The translations under genes and the position numbers were made by a program. Shown here piece by piece: positions 26,186-36,900 of a stretch of 64,000 bases of DNA. The notes beneath the pieces were generated by a model. That model was not told the DNA's origin. It was given only the letters and a program-made list of their open reading frames with translations, and did no database searches. The DNA is from CAZDBA01 sp964503615. GTDB lineage: Bacteria; Planctomycetota; Planctomycetia; Pirellulales; Pirellulaceae. Where the stretch lies: NCBI GenBank assembly GCA_964503615.1, contig CAZDBA010000002.1, forward strand, positions 1 to 64,000. The letters are read 5' to 3'. The stretch's first letter is position 1, and each line of letters starts with the position of its first letter.

Positions 26186-28819
26186 ATCAACCTTCGATTC
26201 TTAACCATTGCGTTCGTCTTTCCAACCCTCGCTTTGGTTGCCGCCTGTTCAAACGTCTTGTACGGGCAGATTCCAGCAACGCCCTCATCGCCGCCAGAAC
26301 AAATCGAAAAGGTCCCTCCTCAAACTGCGTCCGAGTTATACGCTTGCGGAGAATATGCCAAGGCGATTTCGCAAATCGAAATTGATTTCGCGAATCCATT
26401 CGAGACGCCAGAGACCGATTTCCTGCTCAAGTCCCGCGCGGAAATAATGACTGGGAGTTATGACGATGCGATGGAAACCATTCAATCTTCCCTATTAGCC
26501 TACCCCAACAGCATTCGACTTCGTTGGCAAGGCGTGTCAGCGGCAAAGTTGACCAACCGACCGACTCAGGCAAAGCAATGGACCGAGGAAATCGACAAAC
26601 TTACCGCTGAAAGTCCGTGGCGTTACCGAAGGACCGAGCATCAATTGGTAATCGGGGAGTATCGTTTGGCTCAGGGAGTTGATGCGAAAACCGTTTTGGA
26701 TAAAGTCTACTACCCATTAAAAAAGTCGGAGCCCAATTCGCCGAAAGTACTTGCGGCGATCGGACATTTGGCACTCAAGAAACATGATCTCGGTTTCGCT
26801 GCCGAGAGTTTCTCCGAAGCGATCGCGCTGGACGAAAACGATGCTGATCTACATTTTGGATTGGCAAAGGCTACTCTTTCATCCGATTCTAAATCTGCCA
26901 ACGCAGCTTTGAGTCGAGCACAGGAATTAAATCCGAACCATATCGCTAGCCGGTTGATCAACATTCAGTATCTGATTAATCAAGAAAAGTATGAAGAAGC
27001 TGAGACCGAGCTCAAAAACGTTCTGGAGATCAACGAGCATCAAGCTGAGGCGTGGGCTTACCGGGCCGCAATCGCTCATCTGCAGAACAATCCGGAATTG
27101 GAAACCGAACACCGAAATCGAGCGTTGACCTACTGGACGGACAACCCTGAGGTCGATCATTTGATCGGAAAAGTCCTCTCGCAGAAATATCGTTTTGGCG
27201 AGTCGGTAAAGCGACAACGGCGCTCGCTGGCCAAGGACAGCAACTTCCTTCCCGCGAAAATGCAATTGGCGACCGATCTGCTGCGGTTAGGAAACGAACA
27301 AGAAGGCTGGAAGCTTGCCGACGAATTATTTGAGGCCGATCCCTACAGCGTCGTTGCTTTTAACCTCGCAAACCTTCGCGACCACTTGGAGGGTTTCGAG
27401 ACGATCAAGGCAGATGGCTTTGTGATTCGCATGAGCAAGTCGGAAGCGGCGATCTATGGCGAGCACGTTGTCGACCTGTTGCGCGATGCCAAAAAGCAGT
27501 TAACTGAAAAGTACCAAGTTGAATTGCAGACGCCTATCTTTATTGAGATCTTTCCCGACCAAGCCGATTTTGCGATCCGCACGTTTGGACTTCCTGGCGG
27601 CGCGGGCTTTCTGGGTGTTTGCTTCGGTCGTGTGGTAACGATGAACAGCCCCGCGGCTCAAGGCAGTTCATTGACTAGCTGGCAATCGGTTTTGTGGCAC
27701 GAGTTCTGTCATGTTGTAACGTTACAGAAAACACAAAACAAAATGCCGCGTTGGCTGAGCGAGGGGATCTCGGTTTACGAGGAACGGAAAAAGAACGCGG
27801 CTTGGGGGCAATCGATGAACCCGGGCTATCGTCAATTGATCTTGGACGGACAACACACGACGATCAGTGAATTAAGCGGTGCGTTTTTATCACCCAAGTC
27901 TCCCCAGCACCTGGATCTAGCCTATTTCGAGGCGTCGTTGGCGGTTGAATATTTGAATGAACAGTTTGGTGCGGATGCAATTCGAAACTTGTTGGATGAA
28001 CTGGCGGATGGAACTCCGATCAACGATGCGTTGCGTCGACACACCGCGCCAATAAAAAACCTGGACAAAGGGTTTACTGATTTTGTAATGGCCAAATCGA
28101 ATCAGTTCGCTAGTGAGTTTGACTTAAGCGAAATTGAATTATCCGTGGCCAACACTCTTGAAGAATGGAAAACAGCCGCCGAAGAGAACCCCACAAATCG
28201 CTTGGCCCAAATCGGCCTGGCAGCAGCCTATGCCCGCGAAAGCGAGTTTGAAACATCGAACCAGATTTTGTTGGACCATTTGAAAACTTACAAAGCAAAC
28301 GGCGGGGCCGAACCGGCCTATAAACTGCTGGCGTCGAACTATGGCAAGCTAAAACTTGCTGACAAAGAACTTGCGGCGCTTGAGTCGCTGGTTCGATTGG
28401 ACGCCAACGATGTCGCCGCATTTTTGCGCATCATGGAACTCTCCAGTCAAAATCAAGATTGGGAAAGAACCATTTCCTCAGCGCGGGGTTTATTGGCAAT
28501 CAACCCGTTAATCAAATCGCCTCACAGCTATCTCGCCAAGGCAGCAGAGCAATTGAACGATGATCGGTCGCTGGTTCAGGCACTTCAGTCGCTGGTAACC
28601 ATGCAGCCGCTGGATCCCGCAGATACTCACTATCGGTTGGCAGCGGCCCTGGAGAGGTTGGGCGATAATCAAAAGGCGCTGCGACATGTTTTAATCGCTT
28701 TGGAAAACGCGCCTCGCTATCGTGATGCTCATGTGTTACTTCGAAGACTTCAACAAACAGAAACAGCAGGCGACTCAGCCAACGTGGAACTTTCCAGCCC
28801 TTCACAGCAGGACAACTAG
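26186..28819 (+). CDS. Secreted TPR protein with peptidase MA-like domain
   Basis: About 877 residues: tetratricopeptide-like repeats, a gluzincin-type metalloprotease domain and more TPRs at the C-terminus. The zinc motif is HEFCH, with the downstream Glu in LSEGISVYEE (489-493 and 510, counted from a TTG at 26234). The first conventional start is that TTG, but it cuts through a signal peptide. An AUC codon at 26186 would give MNLRFLTIAFVFPTLALVAA and has AAAAGG eight bases upstream. The frame is closed at 26153. The start is therefore uncertain and the AUC is inferred. The gene abuts the DUF4159 gene with no gap and opens the MoxR-type operon. Confidence 0.8.
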   Translation: MNLRFLTIAFVFPTLALVAACSNVLYGQIPATPSSPPEQIEKVPPQTASELYACGEYAKAISQIEIDFANPFETPETDFLLKSRAEIMTGSYDDAMETIQSSLLAYPNSIRLRWQGVSAAKLTNRPTQAKQWTEEIDKLTAESPWRYRRTEHQLVIGEYRLAQGVDAKTVLDKVYYPLKKSEPNSPKVLAAIGHLALKKHDLGFAAESFSEAIALDENDADLHFGLAKATLSSDSKSANAALSRAQELNPNHIASRLINIQYLINQEKYEEAETELKNVLEINEHQAEAWAYRAAIAHLQNNPELETEHRNRALTYWTDNPEVDHLIGKVLSQKYRFGESVKRQRRSLAKDSNFLPAKMQLATDLLRLGNEQEGWKLADELFEADPYSVVAFNLANLRDHLEGFETIKADGFVIRMSKSEAAIYGEHVVDLLRDAKKQLTEKYQVELQTPIFIEIFPDQADFAIRTFGLPGGAGFLGVCFGRVVTMNSPAAQGSSLTSWQSVLWHEFCHVVTLQKTQNKMPRWLSEGISVYEERKKNAAWGQSMNPGYRQLILDGQHTTISELSGAFLSPKSPQHLDLAYFEASLAVEYLNEQFGADAIRNLLDELADGTPINDALRRHTAPIKNLDKGFTDFVMAKSNQFASEFDLSEIELSVANTLEEWKTAAEENPTNRLAQIGLAAAYARESEFETSNQILLDHLKTYKANGGAEPAYKLLASNYGKLKLADKELAALESLVRLDANDVAAFLRIMELSSQNQDWERTISSARGLLAINPLIKSPHSYLAKAAEQLNDDRSLVQALQSLVTMQPLDPADTHYRLAAALERLGDNQKALRHVLIALENAPRYRDAHVLLRRLQQTETAGDSANVELSSPSQQDN

Positions 28820-29659
28820 ATGAATCGGCAACTGATATTAATTGCAGGTCTGACTCTTTTTGCTGGCGGATTATACGCCGCGTTCGCGCAAGATTACTTT
28901 CCGCAAGATGATTACCGCCCACAACGCAGATCGCGTTACACGAGGGGTATTCCTGCCGATCGAAATGGCGTTCCCGATTGGGAACTGAAAGAGCGATTTG
29001 AAAAAGACGTTTTTACATTCGTTCGAGTCCAATACGATTCTCGCAGTTACCGTTCAAAATGGCGAACCGACTTTCCTGACGCAGATTTGAATCTGTCTTA
29101 TCGACTACAACAAATGACTTCGTTGAAAGTCGATCCTGAGGGTAAGATCGTTCGACTAACCGACCCAGAGCTTTTCGAATATCCGTTCATCTACATCATC
29201 GAACCTGGCGCGATGTATTTGAGCGAAGAGGAGGTCCTCGCGCTAAGAGAGTATTTGAATCGTGGTGGGTTCCTGATGATCGACGATTTCTGGGGAGAGC
29301 GTGAGTGGGCAAACCTGGAACGTGAAATGAAACGTGTTCTCCCCAATCGCTCCTGGCGTGAACTGCCGCTGGAGCATGAGATCTTTCACATCGTTTACGA
29401 TCTAAAAGAAAAACCGATCATCCCCAGCATTCACGTCTACTACAACGGTTGGCGAACAGAACGGGCCGACGCTCAGGAAGCCCATTATCGAGCCTACGAG
29501 GATGACGATGGGCGCGTGATGGTATTTGTCTGTCACAACACCGACCTCGGCGACGGCTGGGAACGTGAGGGCGTTGACCGAGGTTACTTTGAAGCCTACA
29601 GCGAGAAATTTGCTTACCCGCTTGGCATCAATATCGTTACCTATGCAATGACTCATTGA
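28820..29659 (+). CDS. DUF4159 domain secreted protein
   Basis: A 279-residue protein with a signal peptide (MNRQLILIAGLTLFAGGLYAAFAQ). The DUF4159 region follows: FTFVRVQYDSRSYRSKWRTDFPDADLN, FIYIIEPGAMYLSEEEVLALREYLNRGGFLMIDDFWG. The last block resembles a glutamine-amidotransferase-like fold. The ATG follows the upstream TAG directly. DUF4159 proteins are usual companions of MoxR/DUF58/BatA clusters; their biochemical role is not established. A gap of 99 bases separates it from moxR. Confidence 0.85.
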   Translation: MNRQLILIAGLTLFAGGLYAAFAQDYFPQDDYRPQRRSRYTRGIPADRNGVPDWELKERFEKDVFTFVRVQYDSRSYRSKWRTDFPDADLNLSYRLQQMTSLKVDPEGKIVRLTDPELFEYPFIYIIEPGAMYLSEEEVLALREYLNRGGFLMIDDFWGEREWANLEREMKRVLPNRSWRELPLEHEIFHIVYDLKEKPIIPSIHVYYNGWRTERADAQEAHYRAYEDDDGRVMVFVCHNTDLGDGWEREGVDRGYFEAYSEKFAYPLGINIVTYAMTH

Positions 29660-29758
29660 GAACCCGTCGAGAGTCAAATTGGCTGCTCTACAAACTTTTG
29701 AAACCGACTTTGAGTCGTTCGCAAAAATCATTTTCATATAAGAAACCGAGAACCAAAA

Positions 29759-30763
29759 ATGGCATCCGAGATTGACACGTTTCACGAAGACGCAGAAACG
29801 GTACAACAAATTCGAGACGGTCGTGCAAAGATCTATGAGCAGATGGCCAACGTGATCGTGGGTCAACGAGACGTGATCGAACAATTGCTGATCAGCCTGT
29901 TCGCTGGCGGACATTGCTTGATCACCGGCGCACCCGGATTGGCCAAGACGCTACTGGTACGGTCGATCGCCGATATTTTCGATCTCAATTTTAATCGAAT
30001 TCAGTTCACGCCCGATTTAATGCCCGCTGACATTACTGGCACAGAGTTCCTGGAGGAATCGGCTGAGGGACGCCAACTGCGTTTCGTTAAAGGCCCTGTG
30101 TTTTCCAACGTGATTCTGGCAGACGAAATCAATCGCACACCTCCCAAAACTCAAGCCGCATTGTTAGAGGCGATGCAAGAGCATCAGGTGACTGCGGCGG
30201 GTGTACGATACCGCCTGGAAGAGCCGTTCTTTGTATTGGCCACTCAGAATCCGATCGAGATGGAGGGGACTTATCCACTGCCCGAAGCTCAGCTCGATCG
30301 CTTTATGTTCAACGTGCAGATCGACTACCTTCCGCTTGATGATGAAGTCACCGTTGTTCAACGAACGACATCGGGACATCATGCTGACTTGGAAAAACTG
30401 TTTACGGCCGAAGATGTTATTCGCTTTCACAAGACGGTGCGCAAAGTACCTGTGGCAGAGGCTTTGGTTCGTTACGCAGTTCAATTATCAGACGCCAGCC
30501 GCCCCAACCGTAAACAGTCTCCCGATTTCGTAAACCAATGGGTCAGCTGGGGAGCCGGGACTCGTGCGGCCCAGAATCTGATTCTCGGTGCCAAGGCGCG
30601 GGCTTTGTTCGAAGGCCGAGCTCATGTTACCGCTGGCGACATTCAAGCGCTTGCGCATCCAGTACTTCGCCATCGAATCTTACCCGGCTACCGGGCTCAG
30701 GCCGAAGGGATCGGAGTCGACGCAATCATCGACCAATTACTGGACCACGTTAAAGCGCCCTAG
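29759..30763 (+). CDS. MoxR family AAA+ ATPase
   Basis: A 334-residue AAA+ chaperone-type ATPase. Walker A is GAPGLAKT (57-64) and Walker B is VILADEINRTPPKTQAALLEAMQE (DEIN at 122-125). The sensor region FFVLATQNPIEMEGTYPLPEAQLDRFMF is the MoxR hallmark. The C-terminal lid includes RAHVTAGDIQALAHPVLRHRI. MoxR proteins work with vWA partners to mature or activate protein complexes. The vWA partners here are the DUF58, BatA-like and later genes of the same operon. Confidence 0.95.
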   Translation: MASEIDTFHEDAETVQQIRDGRAKIYEQMANVIVGQRDVIEQLLISLFAGGHCLITGAPGLAKTLLVRSIADIFDLNFNRIQFTPDLMPADITGTEFLEESAEGRQLRFVKGPVFSNVILADEINRTPPKTQAALLEAMQEHQVTAAGVRYRLEEPFFVLATQNPIEMEGTYPLPEAQLDRFMFNVQIDYLPLDDEVTVVQRTTSGHHADLEKLFTAEDVIRFHKTVRKVPVAEALVRYAVQLSDASRPNRKQSPDFVNQWVSWGAGTRAAQNLILGAKARALFEGRAHVTAGDIQALAHPVLRHRILPGYRAQAEGIGVDAIIDQLLDHVKAP

Positions 30764-30837
30764 TTGGCAACGCGACGACACATTAACTCGCACACATACA
30801 AACCTACAACGAATCTTCTTAATCCCAACGACGACTT

Positions 30838-31833
30838 TTGAGTTCAAACCGCTCCCAACACGATACGCAATCCGCTAAGAGCGCTCCGAAAGAGCTTTCT
30901 CAAAACGCAGCCTCGATCGATCCCAAGACGATCTTACGGATCAAGAATCTGGAGTTGCGCGCAAAAGTGGTCGTCGAAGGGTTTATGTCCGGTTTGCACC
31001 GCAGCCCCTATCAAGGATTCTCCGTAGAGTTTACCGACTATCGGCAATACTCACCCGGTGACGATTTACGCTATCTCGATTGGAAACTTTATGCGCGTGC
31101 CGATCGGCACTATATCAAGCGCTTCGAAGATGAAACCAATTTGAACAGTTATTTACTGTTCGATGTCAGCCGCTCCATGAATTTTGGTTCAATCGGTTAC
31201 ACGAAAACCCAATACGCCCAAACGTTAGCCGCAACATTGGCCTATTTCTTTTCGTTGCAGCGCGATGCTACCGGGTTGCTGAGTTTTGATGAAAAGATTG
31301 TCAGTTTCATTCCGCCCCGATATCGACCAGGCCATCTTCGTCGCCTGATGATTGGCTTGGAGGCCACGGGGAGTGGACGTACAACCGACGTCGCTTTGCC
31401 GATCGAAGAACTGGCTCGTACGGTAAGCAAGCGAGGCATGGTGGTATTGATATCTGACTTACTGGCCCCAGTTGAGTTTTTTGCAGACAGCCTTGGCTTG
31501 CTTCGCGCACGTGGGCACGACGTGATGGTTTTACGAATCCTGGATCCGCAAGATGTCTCGTTTGACTTTGATGACGCGGCGATGTTTCACGACCTGGAAA
31601 CTGGCAAAGAGTTTTACGTCGATCCTCAATCGGCTGCGGCCGAATACCGAAAACGGTTTGACCAACACCGCGCGGCGATCAAAAAGCGATGTGAAGATCT
31701 CGGTGTGGATTTCTCCGAGTGCATTACAGACGAACCGCTGGAAAACGCACTCTTCAAAGTGATCCAGTCGCGTGCGCAGCGAGGGCCTCAAAGTGTGCGG
31801 CAACCGGCCAGAAGTACCGGAGGTTCGGCATGA
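30838..31833 (+). CDS. DUF58 (vWA-like) protein
   Basis: A 331-residue cytoplasmic partner of MoxR. The DUF58 signature is clear: GFMSGLHRSPYQGFSVEF, DYRQYSPGDDLRYLDWK, YARADRHYIKRFEDETN and the MIDAS-like DVSRSM. The start is a TTG at 30838, the only start that keeps the conserved N-terminal helix (ILRIKNLELRAKVVVEG). Its stop overlaps the start of the next gene by four bases (ATGA), which supports coupled translation. Confidence 0.92.
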   Translation: MSSNRSQHDTQSAKSAPKELSQNAASIDPKTILRIKNLELRAKVVVEGFMSGLHRSPYQGFSVEFTDYRQYSPGDDLRYLDWKLYARADRHYIKRFEDETNLNSYLLFDVSRSMNFGSIGYTKTQYAQTLAATLAYFFSLQRDATGLLSFDEKIVSFIPPRYRPGHLRRLMIGLEATGSGRTTDVALPIEELARTVSKRGMVVLISDLLAPVEFFADSLGLLRARGHDVMVLRILDPQDVSFDFDDAAMFHDLETGKEFYVDPQSAAAEYRKRFDQHRAAIKKRCEDLGVDFSECITDEPLENALFKVIQSRAQRGPQSVRQPARSTGGSA

Positions 31834-33935
31834 GTGCACTTGCCTGGATTTTCGGACTGGGCGCGCTAACGATCGCGTTTCCATTTCTGTTCCACTTAAT
31901 CCGTAAAACCCCAAAAGGAAGGCAGGAATTCAGTTCGCTGATGTTCTTGCAGGCTTCGCCACCGAAACTTACGAGCCGTAGTCGGCTGGAAAACATACTG
32001 TTGCTGTTGTTGCGATCGGCTGCGATTTTGTTGTTAGCTCTTGCGTTCATGCGACCCTTCTTTCGTACTTCGAATCCGTTGGTTGCAACGATCCAACCAG
32101 GCCGTACGGTTGCCGTGTTACTGGACGACAGTGCCAGCATGCGGCGAGGAGGAGTTTGGGAGAAAGCAATTGCAGAAACAAAGAAGCAAATTAAAGGACT
32201 GTCGCCGCGAGATTCGGTCGGCTTGTTTACCTTCGGTGACCGCTTGAGAACGGTTTGCGATTTTCCCAACGTTGATTTGGATTCTCAATCTGGATCGCAG
32301 TCAGCTGATCGCTGCGTGGCAAAGTTGGATTCGCTTAAACCGACTTGGCAACGTTCTCGTTTGGGTGGCGCGCTGGCCTCGCTGGCGGACACTCTGACAT
32401 CCAAGCAAGACGACGAGCAGGATCATCTTGATTGCCAGATCATTGTCGTTTCTGATTTTCAAAAGTCGTCCAGCCTGAAACTGCTGCAGTCTTTACAGTG
32501 GCCCGAAAACGTAAAGTTAAAAGTTGTGCCTGTCGAATCGAAAGAGGCTAACGCATCTCTGCAGATTTTAAGTAGCAAACAGGAGCAAGACGAGCCCAAC
32601 AACGTTGACCAACTCCGCGTACGGATTCGGAATTTTTCTCAAGCCGCAGATACAAACGAAACCAATGAAGATCTATTCCAACTCGCTTTCGAAGGCGACC
32701 GGGGCGTGGCACCGCTTCAACATTACGTACCCCCGGAACAAAGCCGAATTGTCAGGCTGGACGCAGCATCGGCTACGAAATCAACTTTTTTGAGTTTGAG
32801 CGGTGATCCATGCGAGTTCGATAATCGGTTTTACTTTGTGCCCCCTCAGCCGCAAACTCATCAAGTCGTCTATTTCGGAGATGATTCCGATCCGGATGGT
32901 TTGCGATATTACCTGGAACGGGCATTGATCGGTTCAAAAATGCAAACCATTGAAGTTGTTGATAACGAAAAACTCGGTGACAACCAACCTTGTGTCGTCT
33001 TCGTCGCCGATCCACTGGATGATTCTGAGCGAACGCAGATACAGAGCTATTTGGATGATGGCGTGCTGGTTGTTTTCGTATTGGACCGTATGGAAACGGC
33101 AAAGAGTTGTAGGGATTGGATCGGCGCGGAATCGGAACGGGATCAGCCCGACACCGCATCGAACAAGCGCCGATCGAAAAGCGACTATTTCCTACTCACT
33201 GATATCGATTTCCAGGATTCGATTTTTTCAAAATTCAATAACCCGCGATTCAGTGACTTTACGGGAATCAAATTTTGGGAGCGGACCCAAGTTCGATTGA
33301 ACGAAGAAAAATGCAAAGTGATCGCTCGCTTTGATGACGAATTCCCGGCGGTATGGCGACCGGAAGTGGGCGATTCGAGAGTCGTTTGTTTTGCGCTCGG
33401 TTGGCAACCAAACAAGAGTCAGTTTTCGCGCTCGACCAAATTCGTGCCGATCCTTAACGCATTGGTAAAAGAGGGGATCGACCAACCAGCCATGATTCAG
33501 AACTGTTTTATCAACCAGCCGATCCCGGTAGATTCTCGTTGGGAGTCGGCAACGGTGGTCAAACCGGATGGGACACGAATCGATTTGGATTCTCAATCCC
33601 CACACACGCCTTTGACCGATTTACCAGGAATTTATACGATCGAATCCAAAAGCACCAAAGGAAAGATCGTTCAGCAATTTGCCGTAAATTTGGATCCGGC
33701 TGAGAGTGAAACCAAATTGATGGCAAGAGAAGATCTGGAAGCTTTTGGCGTTGTCACCGGCGAACAAGCCACTGCAGAAGAAAGACAAGAAATGATGATA
33801 AAAATGGAAGACAAGCGAATTGAGAGTCAGCAACAGATCTGGAAGTGGGCGATCGTTGCCACAATCGGATTGCTGATTATCGAAACCTATTGGAGCGGTC
33901 GGCGGGTTAACTCGCAGGTGCCGGCAACCGTTTAA
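31830..33935 (+). CDS. BatA-like membrane protein with vWA domain
   Basis: A 701-residue protein from the ATG at 31830. The N-terminus has the BatA family block (MSALAWIFGLGALTIAFPFLFHLI, RQEFSSLMFLQASPPKLTSRSRLENILLLLLR) with two membrane helices. A vWA domain follows with MIDAS DDSASM. The middle contains beta-rich and CARDB-like stretches, and a last membrane helix (IWKWAIVATIGLLIIETYW) anchors the C-terminus. It should face the periplasm and pair with MoxR and DUF58. It overlaps the DUF58 gene by four bases. Confidence 0.88.
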   Translation: MSALAWIFGLGALTIAFPFLFHLIRKTPKGRQEFSSLMFLQASPPKLTSRSRLENILLLLLRSAAILLLALAFMRPFFRTSNPLVATIQPGRTVAVLLDDSASMRRGGVWEKAIAETKKQIKGLSPRDSVGLFTFGDRLRTVCDFPNVDLDSQSGSQSADRCVAKLDSLKPTWQRSRLGGALASLADTLTSKQDDEQDHLDCQIIVVSDFQKSSSLKLLQSLQWPENVKLKVVPVESKEANASLQILSSKQEQDEPNNVDQLRVRIRNFSQAADTNETNEDLFQLAFEGDRGVAPLQHYVPPEQSRIVRLDAASATKSTFLSLSGDPCEFDNRFYFVPPQPQTHQVVYFGDDSDPDGLRYYLERALIGSKMQTIEVVDNEKLGDNQPCVVFVADPLDDSERTQIQSYLDDGVLVVFVLDRMETAKSCRDWIGAESERDQPDTASNKRRSKSDYFLLTDIDFQDSIFSKFNNPRFSDFTGIKFWERTQVRLNEEKCKVIARFDDEFPAVWRPEVGDSRVVCFALGWQPNKSQFSRSTKFVPILNALVKEGIDQPAMIQNCFINQPIPVDSRWESATVVKPDGTRIDLDSQSPHTPLTDLPGIYTIESKSTKGKIVQQFAVNLDPAESETKLMAREDLEAFGVVTGEQATAEERQEMMIKMEDKRIESQQQIWKWAIVATIGLLIIETYWSGRRVNSQVPATV

Positions 33936-33995
33936 ACAAGTTTCTAAATCGAAACGCCTATAAACAGGACCTTGGAAAAGTAATAAGGATTTTCA

Positions 33996-36900
33996 ATGCA
34001 TCCCCAGCTTAAAGAACGGATCGCACCAGTTGTTCGCCGCATCCAATTGCGACGCGTTGCGATATCGGTCTCAGTAATTTTCGCTGCTGCGACTTTAATA
34101 TGGTTGTTGGCTTATGCATTCAAAATCGAACCGGGCCGCTTGGGGCCGTTTTCGTTGTGGTTACTGGCTTCAACATTCTTAATTGCGGGGTTAGTTGCTT
34201 GGGTCGCGTGGTCGAAATCCAATTCGGAACTGGCGGTCCAAAAGATTGAAGAAGAGTACCCGGACGCAGAAGACCTGATCACCACCGCTTGCGAACAAGG
34301 GCTTGCTGAGAATCAAAGAGAGCTGGGGTACTTGCAACATCTCGTCGTTCGTGACGCCATTTTCCATAGTTACGACAACCCTTGGCATTCGGTTGTGCCC
34401 CGATCCCGATTACTTGGTTCTGGATTGTTGGCGACCGCCTGCATCGGATGTTTCTTGGCAGTACTGGGCTTCCTACCGCTTACATCGCCGGAAAAGATTG
34501 CTGATGAAAACGTTGTTAATTTTGCCGACGCAGAAATACACGCAGCAATGGATTTCGAAGTCGTGGTTGAGCCGGGCAACACCGAAGTTGAAGCGGGCAC
34601 CGGTTTGTTGGTATTGGCAAAGTTCAAATCGGCTGTTCCGACCGAACTCACGCTTCACTACAAAACAGCTGATGGCGAATCACGACAGGTTCCGATGCAG
34701 GCAAGCTTGGACGACCCTGTTTTCGGCGGTCGAATTCCAAATATTCAAAAGGATACTGATTACCGAGTTGAGTTTAGCAACCAACAATCCAACTTGTTCA
34801 AAATCTCTGTATTCGAATTCCCCACTTTGATTCGCAGCGATGTGAAGATCGAATATCCTGAGTACACCCATCTTCCAGACAAAGTGGTACAGGATTTCCG
34901 CCGTGTGTCCGCTGTCGAAGGCTCGCAAGGCAACTTTGAGTTTCATCTCAACAAACCGGTCCAGTCTGCGACTTTAGTTTCCCAATTGGGTGATTCAAAC
35001 GAAACGATCAAGTTAGTTCCGTCTGCCGAACGCCCGGGAACCTACACAACTCAGCTGAAGTTTGCACAGCCGGGACGAAAGAAATTCCAATTGCAGTTGC
35101 GCGATATGGAGGGACGAAACAACGACGCCCCGCAAGGAATCGTTGTCAACACGCTTGAGAATCAACCACCTGAGTTGAAACTGATCACACCTGCACCTGA
35201 CATTCAAGTCTCAGCTTTGGAAGAGATTCCGATTCAGCTGAAGGTCTACGACGATTTTGGCGTCATGTCCGTTGGTTTGGCTTATTCGCTGGGCGGCGAG
35301 GATGAAGAAGAATTGCTACTGGTCGACAATCGTAATACGGGCGATGGATCGGGCGAGAAGCCGATCTCCGATTTCAAAAAGCTGACCGTCGACCACACCT
35401 TGGCTTTGGAAGAATTTGGTGCAACTGCCGATCAGTTTTTGACCTATTACATTTGGGCTGAAGACCACGGGCCCGACGGAGACCTCCGCCGAGTTGTAAG
35501 CGAAGTCTATTTTGCCGAAGTCCGTCCGTTTGAGGAGATCTATCGCGAAAGTCAGCAAGGGGCTAATGGAGATCAACAACAGCAACAGCAGCAACAACAA
35601 TCGGGACAAAACCAACTGAACGCTCAACAGGCACAGCAACTGGCAGAGCTTCAAAAACAGATTATCACTGCGACTTGGAATATCATTCGACGTGAGAATG
35701 GGTCAGAACCAAGTTCGAAATTCGGCGAAGATATTAACGTGCTGATCGAAGCACAGGCGGAAGCGATTTCCCAAACGGCCGAGTTAGCCGAAACCGTGCA
35801 GGATGCCGAATCGCAGACTTTGGTCGATGAAGTCCGCACAGCGATGAATAGCACCGTTTCCGATTTTCAAAACGCCATCCAAAAAAATAGTGGAGGCCCG
35901 CTTGATTCCGCACTCAAGAATGCGAAATCGGCCTATCAAGGACTATTGAGGTTGCGAGCTCGGGAACATGAGGTCTCAAAACAGCAACAACAGCAGCAGC
36001 AACAGCAACAGCGATCTTCTCAGGCACAACAACAGCGCCAGCAGCAGTTGAATAATTTGCAAATGGACACACAGCAAAACCGCTACGAACAACAACAATT
36101 GCAACAGCGTGAAGAACAGGAAGCTCAGGAACAGCAAGAGAATCGACAGATCTTAAGTCGCCTGCGCGAGTTGGCTCGTCGACAAAACGATTTAAATGAG
36201 CGGATTAAAGAACTGCAAACTGCTTTGGACGAAGAGATGACAGAGCTAGAGCAAGAGGAGATCCAGCGCGAGTTGAAAAGGCTGCGAGACCAACAACAGG
36301 AGATCATGCGCGACGCGGATGAGCTTAACGAGCGAATGGAGCAAGCACAGGACCAGCAAGCAATGTCCGAACCGTCGCAACAGCTGGAACAAGCCCGAGA
36401 AAATGCCAGACAATCGGCCGAAGCTCTGGAGGAAGGGCGAGTCTCAAAAGCGGCTGCTGAGGGAGAGCGAACCGAGGAACAACTGGAAGAACTTCGTGAC
36501 GAGTTCCAGAATCGGACGTCGGGTCAATTCACCGAACAAGTGCAAAAGTTGCGCAACGAAGCTCAGGAAATCGAACAAGCGGAAGAGCAGTTACAAGACC
36601 GGCTGGAGGAACTCAACAAGGACGATTCCCCACAGACTTCGTCGCTGCGTGAACAACCAGATCGAGAAAAGATTACCGAGGACATTCTTGACCAAGCGAC
36701 CCGAGTCGAAGAACTTCGCGATGCGATCAAAGAAACGATCGAGGAGGCTGAAGAATACGAACCGTTGCTGGCCGAAGCACTTTACGACACCTATCGCCAA
36801 CTTGAACAACAACCTCCGGAAGAAATCCTTGAGTCGGTTGCGAATTCGACCAAGCGAGGATTTTTCGAGGACGCAGTTGAACAGGAAAAGCAAGCAGCAG

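Noticed and set aside
35573..36020. CAA/CAG tracts as non-coding microsatellites
   Set aside because: They are in frame and encode Gln runs inside a long coiled-coil protein.
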